DNA of 64,000 nt from positions 452,846-516,845 of the forward strand of contig NZ_JAOCQF010000002.1 of assembly GCF_025380365.1 (NCBI RefSeq), in the 5' to 3' direction. The notes beneath the pieces were generated by a model. It searched no databases. It saw only the letters and a program-made list of their open reading frames with translations, and was not told the origin of the DNA. Within the stretch, counting starts at the first letter, position 1. Each line of letters starts with the position of its first letter. Position numbers and translations under genes: made by a program. Positions 37,928 through 48,588 of this stretch are shown piece by piece. This DNA is from Albidovulum sediminis. GTDB taxonomy: Bacteria; Pseudomonadota; Alphaproteobacteria; Rhodobacterales; Rhodobacteraceae.

Positions 37928-39279
37928 GCCTGCCCTTCCTGCGCCTCAGCGTCTGGGTCTACCTCGCGATCTTCTTCGCCTACCTGCTTGGCCCGCTGGT
38001 GATCATGTCGGTCACCGCCTTCAACTCGCCGTCGTTCCCGAGTGCCACGCCGTGGGAGTGCCTGACCTTCGACTGGTTTTCGGCGCTGTTCCAGGACCAG
38101 CGCATCCTGAACGGGATCCGCAACTCGCTCCTGATCGGGGCGGGGACGGTCGTTCTGTCGGTGCTGATGGGGCTGGCCGGCGCGCTGATGCTGACCCAGG
38201 TCTGGCCGAAGCTGCGCGCCACCTTCTACACCGTCATCATCGCGCCAATCCTGATCCCGGGCGTCGTCCTCGGAATTTCGACGCTGGTCTTCTGGGACCG
38301 CATCAACCGGATGCTTGGCCTCGGCCCCGACAGCTTCTTGTCGAGCGGCCTTTTCCTGACCATCGTCGGCCAGTCCACCTTCATCGCCTCCTACTGCATG
38401 CTGGTCTTGGTGGCGCGGCTGCAGCGCTACGACATCGCGCTGACCGAGGCGGCGCTCGACCTGGGCGCCAGCCATGCGCAGGCGTTCCGCAAGGTCCTGC
38501 TGCCGTTCATGCGCCCCGCCATCGCCTCGTCGGCGGTACTGGCGTTCCTTGCCAGTTTCGAGAATTACAACACCACCACCTTCACCTTCGGCGAATATCC
38601 GACGCTGACGATCGAACTGGCGCAGAAGGTGCGCTATGGCATCTCGCCCGCGATCTCCGCGCTGGCTTTCCTCATCGTCGTGCTGACCGTGTTCGCGGCG
38701 CTCGCGAACGAGGCGGTACTGCGGCGTCGCGAACTGGTCATGGCCGCGCGGCGTCAGGCGACCGTGGCAGAGCTTTCGGGCGGCGGCCTCAGGCTGCCGG
38801 GCTTTCTCAGCGGCAACGTCGCGGCCGTTCTTCTGGTCGTGATGGCGGTTGGCACCATCGTTGTGGTCGGCACCGCGGCGACCTACCGGCCGGACCAGTG
38901 CATCGCGGACGTGCGCGAGCAGAAGCGGCTGGAGGCCGAGAAGCGCGCCGAGGAACTGCGCGCCAAGCGCGAGGCGGAGCGGAAGGAGAAGGCGGGCAGC
39001 GAGCCTGCGGCGACAGCGCCCGCGGGGGCTGGCGGCGCCAACAGCGGCAGCTTCGGCAGCGTCTTCAATCCCGGCGCGCTCCAGGGCGGGACGGTGGAGG
39101 AACCCGCCGCCAAGGACGGCAGCAACAGCGGCTTCGGCAGCGTCTTCGATCCGGGCGCCTTGCAGGGCAGCGAAACGGAGGGCGAGGCCCCGTCCGGGGA
39201 CGGCGCCACGGGTTCGGGCGCCAGCGGCGGTTTTGGCGGGGTTTTCGATCCAAACCTGCTGCAGGGGTCGGGCAACTGA
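37924..39279 (+). CDS. Polyamine-type ABC transporter permease (PotC-like) with an extra C-terminal tail
   Basis: This 451-residue protein combines a normal PotC-like permease (about residues 1-285, EAA loop TEAALDLGASHAQAFRKVLLPFMRP) with about 165 extra residues. The tail has an added transmembrane helix (about 297-317, VAAVLLVVMAVGTIVVVG), a charged helix (KRLEAEKRAEELRAKREAER), and three copies of a 13-residue motif FGxVFxPxxLQGx at residues 377, 404 and 437, separated by Gly/Ser-rich linkers. Typical PotC proteins end near residue 280. The tail is therefore an unusual, possibly periplasmic, addition of unknown role. Confidence 0.88.
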   Translation: MSLPFLRLSVWVYLAIFFAYLLGPLVIMSVTAFNSPSFPSATPWECLTFDWFSALFQDQRILNGIRNSLLIGAGTVVLSVLMGLAGALMLTQVWPKLRATFYTVIIAPILIPGVVLGISTLVFWDRINRMLGLGPDSFLSSGLFLTIVGQSTFIASYCMLVLVARLQRYDIALTEAALDLGASHAQAFRKVLLPFMRPAIASSAVLAFLASFENYNTTTFTFGEYPTLTIELAQKVRYGISPAISALAFLIVVLTVFAALANEAVLRRRELVMAARRQATVAELSGGGLRLPGFLSGNVAAVLLVVMAVGTIVVVGTAATYRPDQCIADVREQKRLEAEKRAEELRAKREAERKEKAGSEPAATAPAGAGGANSGSFGSVFNPGALQGGTVEEPAAKDGSNSGFGSVFDPGALQGSETEGEAPSGDGATGSGASGGFGGVFDPNLLQGSGN

Positions 39280-39342
39280 CCCGGCCCGGATCGCGCGCGG
39301 GCGGCCCCACCGGCCACCCGTCCGGGTCATGGAAGACGCGGC

Positions 39343-40314
39343 CTAGCGTTCCTTTACATAGGGCTCGCCCCCCGCGCGGGGCGGGATGGCGCGACCGACG
39401 AAGCCCGCAAGCACGATGACGGTCAGGATGTAGGGCAGCGCATCCAGTGCCGGGACCGGCACATCGAAGCCGATCGTGTTCCTGATCACGTCGGGGCGCA
39501 ATGCCAGCGCCTGGAAGAAACCGAACAAGAGCGTCGCCATCAGCGCGTACCACGGCCGCCACTTGGCGAAGATGAGCGCGGCAAGCGCGATGTAGCCGCG
39601 CCCTGCCGTCATCTCCTTGCCGAAGCCTGCCTGAAGGCCCGCGGCCATGTAGGCCCCGGCGAGACCGCAGAGCAGGCCGGTGATGACGACCGCGGCATAG
39701 CGCAGGCGCACGACAGAGATGCCGGCAGTATCGACCGAGGCGGGGTTTTCCCCCACCGCGCGCAGCCTGAGGCCGAAGCGTGTCCGGTAAAGCACCCACC
39801 ACGTCGCCGGAACCGCCAGGAAGGCGATGTAGACCAGCGCCCCGTGCCCCGACACCACGTCCGCGTAGAACGGGCCAAGGATCGGCACCCCCGACAGGGC
39901 GTCGGCGAAGGGCAGGGTAATCGGGTTGAACCGCGCGTCCCCGCTCAGCGGCGGGGTGCGCCCGCCCTGCTGGAACAGCGACTGCGCGACAAGCACGGTC
40001 ACCCCGGAGGCGACGAAGTTCAGCGCGACCCCGGAAATCAGCTGGTTACCCCGGAAAGTAATCGACGCGACCCCGTGGATGACGGCGAAAAGGACGGACC
40101 CGGCGATCCCGGCCAGAAGCCCGACCCAGACCGATCCGGTCATGGCGGCCACCGCGCCGGTGCACATCGCCGCCATCAGCATCTTGCCCTCAAGCCCGAT
40201 GTCGAAGATGCCCGACCGTTCGGAGTAGAGCCCGGCCAGGCAGGCCAGCAGCAGCGGCACCGCCAGCCGAATGGTGGAATCGAGGATTTGCAGCAGGATC
40301 GCGTAGTCCATCAC
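39343..40314 (-). CDS. BMP-type (nucleoside) ABC transporter permease 2
   Basis: This 323-residue BPD_transp_2-type permease has about eight hydrophobic helices and the family hallmark GLYSERSGIFDIGLEGKMLMAA near residue 28, plus GVALNFVASGVTVLV. It belongs to the YufQ/NupC-like branch paired with BMP-family binding proteins that usually import nucleosides. Its start overlaps the other permease by 4 nt. It is the last gene of this minus-strand operon. Confidence 0.93.
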   Translation of the reverse strand: MMDYAILLQILDSTIRLAVPLLLACLAGLYSERSGIFDIGLEGKMLMAAMCTGAVAAMTGSVWVGLLAGIAGSVLFAVIHGVASITFRGNQLISGVALNFVASGVTVLVAQSLFQQGGRTPPLSGDARFNPITLPFADALSGVPILGPFYADVVSGHGALVYIAFLAVPATWWVLYRTRFGLRLRAVGENPASVDTAGISVVRLRYAAVVITGLLCGLAGAYMAAGLQAGFGKEMTAGRGYIALAALIFAKWRPWYALMATLLFGFFQALALRPDVIRNTIGFDVPVPALDALPYILTVIVLAGFVGRAIPPRAGGEPYVKER

Positions 40315-41398
40315 GCCGCCTCCATCCGCCGGGGCCGGAAGAAGATGCCGAGTATCATCCGCACCATCTGGTCAAGCGCCCCGGTAAACAGGATCACGAG
40401 GCCCTGGACGACCGTCCTCAGCTCTATCGGTATCGAGGTCCAGAGCCCGATTTCGGCCCCGCCCTGGTAGAGCATCCCGAACAGGATGGCGGCGAGGAAG
40501 ACCCCGATCGGGTGATTGCGCCCCATCAGCGCCACCGCGATGCCGATGAAACCCGCGCCTTCGGAGGAGTTCTGCAGGAGCCGTCCGCTTTCCCCCATCA
40601 CGTTGTTGATCGACATGAGCCCCGCCAGCGCGCCCGAGATCAGCATGGCGATCATCGTCACCTTGAAGGGCGAGATGCCGGCGTAGATCGCGGCCGGCTC
40701 CGATTTGCCGAATGCGCGGATCTCATAGCCGAGCCGCGTGCGCCACAGGATCAGCCAGACCAGCCAGCAGGCGATGAGCGCGACGAAGAGCGTGACATTC
40801 GCTGGCACCTTCTTGTCGAAGATCAGGCTGAGGAGGGGCAGGTCGCTCAGCGTCGGAAGCGCGGTTCCGGCGGGGAAGCGGGCGGTTGCCGGGTCCATCT
40901 GGCCCGCGGGTTTCAGCACGTTGACGAGCAGGTAGATGATCAGCGCCGCGCCGATGTAGTTGAACATGATCGTGGTGATGACGATGTGGCTGCCGCGCCT
41001 GGCCTGCAGATAGGCCGGAACCGCCGCCCAGGCCGCCCCGAAGATCGCGCCCGCCACCATCGCCACCGGCAGCGCCAGCGTCCAGTGCGGCCAGGGCAGC
41101 GCCAGGCAGACGAGCGCCACGCCCAGCCCGCCCAGCTGGGCCTGCCCTTCGCCGCCGATGTTGAACAGGCTGCCGTGGAAGGCGACCGTCACCGCCAGTC
41201 CGGTGAACATGAAGCTGGTGGCGTAATAAAGCGTGTAGCCCCAGGCATAGGCCGACCCGACCGATCCGGTCACCATCGTCCTGAGCGCCTCCCAAGGGCT
41301 TTGGCCGATGGCAAGGATCACGATCGCGGAAATGATGCCGGCGAGCGCCAGGCTGATGAACGGCACGAGGACAAGATCGGCCCAGCGGGGAAGTCGGG

Positions 41399-41402
<4 letters not shown>
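40311..41402 (-). CDS. BMP-type (nucleoside) ABC transporter permease 1
   Basis: This 363-residue permease of the same BPD_transp_2 family has GSLFNIGGEGQAQLGGLGVALVCL near residue 80, the YufP-type hallmark, and IVITTIMFNYIGAALI. About nine hydrophobic stretches are visible. It is the heterodimer partner of the downstream permease; start and stop overlap neighbours by 4 nt each. Confidence 0.93.
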
Positions 41403-42975
<1,573 letters not shown>

Positions 42976-42976
<1 letters not shown>

Positions 42977-43977
42977 CAGAAGGACGCGGCCGGGCAGGTT
43001 TCGTCGGACATGTAGTCGTGCACGACCAGTTCGCCCGATTTGATCTTGGCCGCCGCTTCGTCGACCGCCGCCGCCATCTCGGGCGTCACGAGCGAGGCGT
43101 TGTTCTCGTCTATCGCATAGCCCACGCCGTCATTGGCCAGGCCCATGACCTTGACCATGCCGGTCTCTAGGTCGGCGCCGGCCTTGAACGCCTCGTATAC
43201 CGCGTTGTCCACGCGCTTGAGCATCGAGGTGAGGACCTGTCCCGGGTGCAGGTGGTTCTGGTTGCTGTCCACGCCGATCGAGAGGATGCCTTCGTCCGCG
43301 GCGGCCTGCAGCACGCCGATGCCGGTGCCGCCCGCGGCCGCATAGATCACGTCCGCGCCCTGCGATTTCTGCGCCTTGGCCAGTTCCGCGCCCTTCACCG
43401 GGTCGTTCCAGGCCGCCGGCGTGGTGCCGGTCATGTTCATGACCACGGTCGCGTCCGGATTCACCGCCTTCACGCCCTGCGCATAGCCGCAGCCGAAGCG
43501 GCGGATCAGCGGGATGTCCATGCCGCCGACAAAGCCGACCGTGCCGGTCTTGGAGGCGAGGGCGGCCAGCATCCCGACGAGGTAGGAACCCTCATGCTCG
43601 GTGAAGGCGACCTGAAGGATGTTCGGCGCGTCCAGCCAGTCGACGTCGATGATGGCGAATTTCGTGTCCGGGAAATCGGGCGCGACCTTGGCCAGCACAT
43701 CGCCGAAGGCGAAGCCGGTCATGACGACCGGGTTCGCCCCGGCCTCGGCCAGCCGGCGCAGCGCCTGTTCGCGCTGGGCCTCCGACTGCATCTCCAGTTC
43801 CTTGTAGGACCCGCCGGTTTCCGCCTTCCAGCGTTCGGCCCCGTTGAAGGCGGCTTCGTTGAAGGATTTGTCGAACTTCCCGCCCAGGTCGTAGATGATG
43901 GCAGGATCGGCCAGGGCTACGCCCGAGGTCAGCGCCAGCGTCGCGGCCGCGCCGAGGAATTTGGTCATGAGGGTCAT
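42976..43977 (-). CDS. BMP-family ABC transporter substrate-binding protein
   Basis: This 333-residue periplasmic binding protein has a signal peptide (MTLMTKFLGAAATLALTSGVALA) and begins its mature chain with DPAIIYDLGGKFDKSFNEAAFNGAERWK, the PnrA/BmpA pattern. It retains GFVGGMDIPLIRRFGCGYAQGVKAVNP and IYAAAGGTGIGVLQAA. BMP proteins most often bind purine nucleosides, though some bind other ligands. First gene of the operon, preceded by two palindromes and a promoter. Confidence 0.93.
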
Positions 43978-44033
43978 CGGTTTCTCCCGGTTCTGTTCTT
44001 CGGTCACCCGGATCGGGGCCGCCCGCAATCCGC

Positions 44034-44058
44034 GGGTCGATCACTTGCGGATCGACCC
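44034..44058. promoter_or_regulatory. 8-bp inverted repeat at the start of the BMP operon transcript
   Basis: GGGTCGAT (44034-44041) and ATCGACCC (44051-44058) form a perfect 8-bp inverted repeat with a 9-nt spacer. The repeat sits at or just after the predicted transcription start. It could be a DNA operator or a 5'UTR hairpin. Confidence 0.5.
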
Positions 44059-44060
44059 AG

Positions 44061-44089
44061 ATTAGCGCGGAGTCGCGACAAAGGGTCAA
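44061..44089 (-). promoter_or_regulatory. Promoter of the BMP transporter operon
   Basis: On the minus strand TTGACC (44089-44084) and GCTAAT (44066-44061) are spaced by 17 bp, about 85-110 bp before the binding-protein start. The -35 hexamer TTGACC equals the half-site of the palindrome at 44119-44134. Confidence 0.6.
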
Positions 44090-44118
44090 TAGCAATCTGC
44101 GGGCGGTCGCGGTCAGGT

Positions 44119-44134
44119 TTGACCTTTTGGTCAA
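44119..44134. promoter_or_regulatory. TTGACC-N4-GGTCAA palindrome upstream of the BMP operon
   Basis: A perfect 6-bp inverted repeat with a 4-nt spacer overlaps the rimI stop codon and lies 30 bp upstream of the BMP -35 element. A repressor or activator operator is likely; the regulator is not identified. Confidence 0.5.
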
Positions 44135-44562
44135 GCTGGAGCGGGATTTCCGTTCAGCGCCCGCACCATGATCAGCGCGTCGATGCGGCGGCCGTCGGGA
44201 TGGCGGAAGTATCCCTTGCGCAGTCCCGTCCGCGCGAAGCCCGCCGCCGAATAGAGGGCGATGGCCGCGGCATTGTCTGCGGCGACTTCCAGAAACGCGG
44301 TGGCGGCGCCTCGTGCGGCCGCCTGCTCCAGGAACACGCCGACCAGCGCCGCGCCCAGGCCGCGGCGGCGGGCAGCGGGGGCGACCGCCAGGGTCAGCAG
44401 TTCTGCCTCGTCCGCGATGACCCTGCCCAGCAGAAAGCCCTCGCCCGTGCCGACCAGAAAGGTGTCGGCGCGCGCGGTCAGGTCGGCGAACTCCGCGGCG
44501 CTCCAGGGGCGTGGCACGACGAAGGCGAGGGCGTGCAGCCGGGCAAGGTCAGCGGGTGTCAT
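44131..44562 (-). CDS. rimI: GNAT acetyltransferase, probable RimI (ribosomal protein bS18-alanine N-acetyltransferase)
   Basis: This 143-residue GNAT protein contains LLTLAVAPAARRRGLGAALV, the acetyl-CoA-binding Q/RxxGxG/A loop, and EVAADNAAAIALYSAAGFARTG. It starts 4 nt inside the end of tsaB. The tsaB-rimI pairing is widespread and supports the assignment over a generic GNAT. The ATG at 44562 gives the normal length; the longer frame is antisense-like noise. Confidence 0.85.
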   Translation of the reverse strand: MTPADLARLHALAFVVPRPWSAAEFADLTARADTFLVGTGEGFLLGRVIADEAELLTLAVAPAARRRGLGAALVGVFLEQAAARGAATAFLEVAADNAAAIALYSAAGFARTGLRKGYFRHPDGRRIDALIMVRALNGNPAPA

Positions 44563-45215
44563 GTCAGGATGCGCGGAGCGGCCTCGCGCGAGGGCAGGGC
44601 ATCCGCCGGGCGCAGGTAGAGCGGCGCGGGCCGGGCAGGGGCGGCCTGCCACCGAAGTGCTGCAATGCGGGCGGTGGCCTCGGCCAGCGGATAGCGGGGC
44701 GGTGCGACGCGCCCCCCGGTGATCGAGGCAATCCTGTCGGCATCGTGGCCGATGCAGAGCGGCGGTTGACCCGTGGGAATCGCGGGCAGGGTCGCCGGAT
44801 CGCACAGGACGGGCGTTTCCGCTTCTTGCGGGCCGAAGACCTGGACGTAGAGCCGACCCTGGCGCGCGTCGAGGCTGGCCGCCCGCAACCCCTCGGCGCC
44901 AAAGGCCAATGCCTCCAGCGCGGACACGCCGACGGCCGGAATGCCAAGCGCAAGCGCCAGACCCCGTGCCGCCGCGACCGAGATCCTGACGCCGGTGAAG
45001 TTACCCGGCCCGATCCCCACGCCGATGGCGTGAAGATCGCGCCAGCCCGCGCCGGCCTCGCCAAGCAGTTCCGTCAAGAGCGGCATCAGCCGTTCCGCCT
45101 GCCCCTTGTCCATGGGTTCCGCCGCCTCGGCCAGAACCCGGTCGCCCTGCAGCAAAGCGGCCGCGCAGTGCGCGGCCGATGTGTCGAAAGCAAGGATCAG
45201 GGGTTCAGGCCGCAA
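44559..45215 (-). CDS. tsaB: tRNA threonylcarbamoyladenosine biosynthesis protein TsaB
   Basis: This 218-residue protein of the ASKHA fold begins LILAFDTSAAHCAAALLQGDR, typical of TsaB/YeaZ, and retains GIGPGNFTGVRISVAAARGLALALG near residue 70. TsaB works with TsaD and TsaE in the t6A tRNA modification. It is followed by rimI and overlaps the upstream NifU-like gene by 11 nt. Confidence 0.94.
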   Translation of the reverse strand: MRPEPLILAFDTSAAHCAAALLQGDRVLAEAAEPMDKGQAERLMPLLTELLGEAGAGWRDLHAIGVGIGPGNFTGVRISVAAARGLALALGIPAVGVSALEALAFGAEGLRAASLDARQGRLYVQVFGPQEAETPVLCDPATLPAIPTGQPPLCIGHDADRIASITGGRVAPPRYPLAEATARIAALRWQAAPARPAPLYLRPADALPSREAAPRILT

Positions 45216-45765
45216 CGGGCCTGACCTCGACGACCTCGGGGATATAGTGCCTGAGCAGGTTCTCGATCCCCATCTTCAGCGTCAGCGTCGAGGACGGGCA
45301 GCCCGCGCAAGCGCCCTGCATGTGCAGATAGACGATCCCGCGATCGAAGCCGTGGAAGGTGATGTCGCCGCCGTCTTGCGCCACCGCGGGGCGCACGCGC
45401 GTGTCCAGCAATTCCTTGATCTGTCTCACGATGTCGCCGTCAGGCCCGTCATGGGCGGCATGCGCGCTTTCGCGCCGCTCCCCCTCGATCGCCGGGCGAC
45501 CGGACTGGTAATGCTCCATGATGGCGCCAAGGACCGCGGGCTTTATGTGGTCCCAGAGCACCGAGTCCGCCTTGGTCACGGTCACGAAGTCGCCGCCAAG
45601 AAAGACGCCGGTTACGCCCTCGACCGCGAAGATGCGGGAGGCGAGCGGGGACTTGGTCGCGGTGTCGGGCGCGGGGAAATCCGCGGTTCCGGAATCCAAG
45701 ACTGCCAGTCCTGGCAGGAACTTCAGCGTGGCGGGGTTGGGCGTGGATTCGGTCTGGATGAACAT
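45205..45765 (-). CDS. NifU/NfuA-like iron-sulfur scaffold protein
   Basis: This 186-residue protein has the Scaffold Nfu/NifU N-terminal domain (MFIQTESTPNPATLKFLPG) and a C-terminal NifU domain with the cluster-binding pair in GACAGCPSS near residue 153. Such proteins carry Fe-S clusters to target apoproteins, which is relevant to the sdh genes in the window. The ATG at 45765 gives the standard length. It runs into tsaB with an 11-nt overlap. Confidence 0.94.
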   Translation of the reverse strand: MFIQTESTPNPATLKFLPGLAVLDSGTADFPAPDTATKSPLASRIFAVEGVTGVFLGGDFVTVTKADSVLWDHIKPAVLGAIMEHYQSGRPAIEGERRESAHAAHDGPDGDIVRQIKELLDTRVRPAVAQDGGDITFHGFDRGIVYLHMQGACAGCPSSTLTLKMGIENLLRHYIPEVVEVRPVAA

Positions 45766-45873
45766 CCTGGGTCTCCGACTGTTCCAGTCGGATATGCGCC
45801 TCGTGCCCCGGCAAGTCAAGGCGGCCGCGGCGCAATCAGGGCGCCAGGGCCCATTCGGTGCGGTCTGCCCGAC

Positions 45874-46329
45874 TCAGGTGATGGCCTCGAGCCGCTCCTT
45901 GGACATCTCGCCCGGAACGATGGTGATCGGGATCGGCAGGTTCCCCGACGAACGCGACATCTGCGTGACGAGCGGGCCGGGGCCGGACTTTTCGGTGCCC
46001 GCGCCCAGGACCAGGACCCCGATCTGGGGATCGTCGCGAATGAGCGTCAGGATCTCGTTCACCGGCTCGCCTTCGCGAATCACAAGCTCCGGGTTCACCC
46101 CCTGACGGTCGCGCATCCACTTGGCGAAGACCTCGAAATGGGCCTCGATCCGTTCGCGCGCCTCTGCCCGCATGATGTCTGCCACGCCGACCCAGTGCTG
46201 GAACTCGTCCGGCGGGATGACCGCCAGAATCGTTACCCCGCCCCCGGTATGGGCCGCGCGCAGCGCCGCGAAGCGCATCGCGTTCAGGCACTCGCGGCTG
46301 TCGTCGAGAACGACAAGGAACTTGCGCAT
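45874..46329 (-). CDS. Universal stress protein family (UspA-like)
   Basis: This 151-residue protein begins MRKFLVVLDDSRECLNAMRFAALRA and ends with GVLVLGAG...LPIPITIVPG. An ATP-binding G-2x-G-9x-G(S/T)-like segment is only partly preserved, so nucleotide binding is uncertain. The start used is the ATG at 46329, after AAGGGGGAGAT on the minus strand. It lies 137 bp from the divergent sugar transferase. Confidence 0.88.
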   Translation of the reverse strand: MRKFLVVLDDSRECLNAMRFAALRAAHTGGGVTILAVIPPDEFQHWVGVADIMRAEARERIEAHFEVFAKWMRDRQGVNPELVIREGEPVNEILTLIRDDPQIGVLVLGAGTEKSGPGPLVTQMSRSSGNLPIPITIVPGEMSKERLEAIT

Positions 46330-46466
46330 GATCTCCCCCTTGTGCGCCGCGATCATGGCGGGTCGGCGGTGTTCTGGCAACCGGATCGCGCGTGGGCGGA
46401 TTAAGGCTTCGTCAAGCACGATCATGGTCAACTCCGCCGTCGCCCGCATCAGACGGATGGAAGCCG

Positions 46467-47084
46467 ATGACAAAGCGCCTGTTCGACGTGGGTCTTGCGA
46501 TCGCACTGCTGCCGTTCCTGCTCCCCGTCATGGCGGCGATCGCGGTGGTGGTCCTGGTCTGCGACGGCCGGCCGGTGCTGCATGCGGGCGAACGGATGCA
46601 GACCTGCGACCGCGGGTTCCTTCTGTGGAAATTCCGCACCATGCGGCCGGGTTCCGCCGACGGCGTGGCGACCGGGGGCGACAAGAACGGGCGAGTCACG
46701 CGCCTCGGCCGCGTGCTCCGGCGGACACGGCTCGACGAAATGCCGCAGCTTTTCCACATCCTTTCGGGGCGGATGAGCTTCGTCGGGCCGCGTCCCCCCC
46801 TGCGCCGCTATGTCGAGCTTCACCCCGAGATCTTCGCTGAGGTGCTACAGAGCCGCCCCGGCGTCACCGGTCTGGCCACGGTGCGTTTTCACGCGCACGA
46901 GTCGCGGCTGATGGCGCGGTGTCGCACCGCCTTGGAAAGCGATGGCGTCTACCGGCGCCGCTGCCTGCCGGCGAAGGCGCGCCTTGACCGTCTCTACGCA
47001 CGCAAGCGCCACCTCGGCCTCGATCTCCTGATCCTCGCCTGGACCATCCGGGCGGTCCTGCCCGGCCGGACCCGCGGGACTTAA
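46467..47084 (+). CDS. Minimal undecaprenyl-phosphate sugar phosphotransferase
   Basis: This 205-residue monotopic phosphoglycosyl transferase has one N-terminal membrane helix (LFDVGLAIALLPFLLPVMAAIAVVVL), KFRTM, and the catalytic LDEMPQLFHILSGRMSFVGPRPPL block. It has only the PglC-type core, without the N-terminal CoA-binding-like domain of WbaP/WcaJ. It probably transfers a sugar-1-phosphate to undecaprenyl phosphate to start surface polysaccharide or glycan assembly. It opens the polysaccharide locus. Confidence 0.92.
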   Translation: MTKRLFDVGLAIALLPFLLPVMAAIAVVVLVCDGRPVLHAGERMQTCDRGFLLWKFRTMRPGSADGVATGGDKNGRVTRLGRVLRRTRLDEMPQLFHILSGRMSFVGPRPPLRRYVELHPEIFAEVLQSRPGVTGLATVRFHAHESRLMARCRTALESDGVYRRRCLPAKARLDRLYARKRHLGLDLLILAWTIRAVLPGRTRGT

Positions 47085-47126
47085 CCGGCCGGTAAGCATG
47101 TTTCGCCTAGAGGTTCGGTCAGTGCC

Positions 47127-47133
47127 AGGAGGG
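47127..47133 (+). promoter_or_regulatory. Ribosome-binding site that sets the start of the epimerase/dehydratase
   Basis: AGGAGGG lies 6 nt before the ATG at 47140. The in-frame ATG at 47098 has no such site, so the shorter protein start is preferred. Confidence 0.7.
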
Positions 47134-47139
47134 CTCGGG

Positions 47140-48588
47140 ATGCGACAGGATGATCGACATGTCAGGTTTGCCCGCTCCGGGTGGCCCCGGGCGGCCGAGG
47201 CCGTCTCGGCGGTCGCGCCGGCTTTCCTGACGCCCGCGGGGCCGGGGCAGGTCGCATTTGCGCTGGCCGGGCTTGCCATCCTTGCCGGCCTCGCGCTTGC
47301 GGCGGGCGAGGGGCAGCCGCCCGCCTTCCGTCGGCGGATCGCCGGGGGGCTGCTGCTTCTGGGCGCCGGGCCGTCGGCGGGGATGCTCCTCGGCGGCAGC
47401 GGCGGCGGCGACGGTTCGGTTCTGGCCGCCGCCACCTATCTTCTGCTCTCCGCGCTGACCTTGCCCGCCGCCCTTTCCGTTCGCGAACCAGCCCCCACGC
47501 GCCCCGAGGCAGAGGCGATCCTCGGCCGAAGGTCCATCGCCCCGGTCCTGCCGCCCGACGCACCGTTCCGGGGCCGCAGCATCCTCGTGACCGGCGCCGG
47601 CGGCTCCATCGGCAGCGAGATCTGCCGCCAGGTTATCCGGCTCGCACCCGCCCGACTGGTGCTCTTCGACCTGAGCGAGGCGGCGCTTTACGACGTCCTG
47701 CAGCGGCTGCGCGGATGGCCTGGCTCCGAAAACGTGGATTTCGTGCCGGTGATCGGGTCCGTCACCGATGGCGACACGGTGCTCAGCGTGCTGCGCGGCC
47801 ATCGCGTCGATGTCGTCCTGCACGCGGCCGCTTACAAGCATGTGCCCCTGATCGAGCACAATCCCCGCGCGGGCCTTGTCGCCAACGCCCTTGGCACGCA
47901 GACCATCGCCCGCCTGGCGCGCGAGGCCGGCGTGGCCCGCTTTGTCCTGATCTCGACAGACAAGGCGGTCCAGCCCGCCAGCGCGCTCGGCGTCTCCAAG
48001 TTCCTCGCCGAATGCGCGGTCCTCGATCTTGCCGCGCGGCCGGCGTCCACGGTCTTTTCCGTCGTCCGCTTCGGCAACGTCTACGGTTCTTCCGGATCGG
48101 TCGTTCCGCTTTTCCTTGACCAGATCGCACGGGGCGGCCCGGTGACGGTGACCGACCCCGAGGCGACGCGCTACTTCATGACCGTGAAGGAGGCCGTCGG
48201 CCTCGTGCTGGCCTCCGCCGCCCTGGCGGAGGGCGGCGAGGTCTACGTACTCGACATGGGGGAACCCATTGCCATCGGCGAGCTTGCACGCCGCCTGATC
48301 GCAGCCGCGGCCCCGCGCGGTGTGCGCATCCCGATCGAGATCACCGGCCTGCGCCCGGGCGAGAAGAAGCGCGAATCCCTCTCCTTCCCCGGCGCGCTCG
48401 CCCCGACCGCGGTGCGGGGAATCTGGCGCGCCGCCGACCCCCGGCCGAGCCAGATCGAGATCGCGGCGGCGTTCCGTGATCTTCGCAGGGTGCTCTCGGG
48501 TGACGACGCGATGGTGCATGCCTTCGTCGCGCGTTGGCGTGCCGCGCCCGAGGTCCGCGCCGCCCTGTCGCGGGAGCTTGCGCTGTGA
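47140..48588 (+). CDS. CapD/FlaA1-type membrane nucleotide-sugar epimerase/dehydratase, short form
   Basis: This 482-residue protein has three to four hydrophobic segments in its first 115 residues and an extended-SDR domain. The SDR part includes ILVTGAGGSIGSEICRQV, HAAAYKHVPLIEHNP, the STDKAVQPASALGVSK catalytic segment and VVRFGNVYGSSGSV. It resembles CapD/WbpM-like 4,6-dehydratase/C5-epimerases acting on UDP-GlcNAc. The usual N-terminal region is shortened (about 480 versus about 620 residues). Its last bases overlap the GTG start of the next gene. Confidence 0.88.
   Translation: MRQDDRHVRFARSGWPRAAEAVSAVAPAFLTPAGPGQVAFALAGLAILAGLALAAGEGQPPAFRRRIAGGLLLLGAGPSAGMLLGGSGGGDGSVLAAATYLLLSALTLPAALSVREPAPTRPEAEAILGRRSIAPVLPPDAPFRGRSILVTGAGGSIGSEICRQVIRLAPARLVLFDLSEAALYDVLQRLRGWPGSENVDFVPVIGSVTDGDTVLSVLRGHRVDVVLHAAAYKHVPLIEHNPRAGLVANALGTQTIARLAREAGVARFVLISTDKAVQPASALGVSKFLAECAVLDLAARPASTVFSVVRFGNVYGSSGSVVPLFLDQIARGGPVTVTDPEATRYFMTVKEAVGLVLASAALAEGGEVYVLDMGEPIAIGELARRLIAAAAPRGVRIPIEITGLRPGEKKRESLSFPGALAPTAVRGIWRAADPRPSQIEIAAAFRDLRRVLSGDDAMVHAFVARWRAAPEVRAALSRELAL

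Noticed and set aside
39290-39330. CCCGG/CCGGG complementarity between the potC-like and BMP permease genes as a bidirectional terminator
   Set aside because: Arms are short and far apart with no T-tract on either side.
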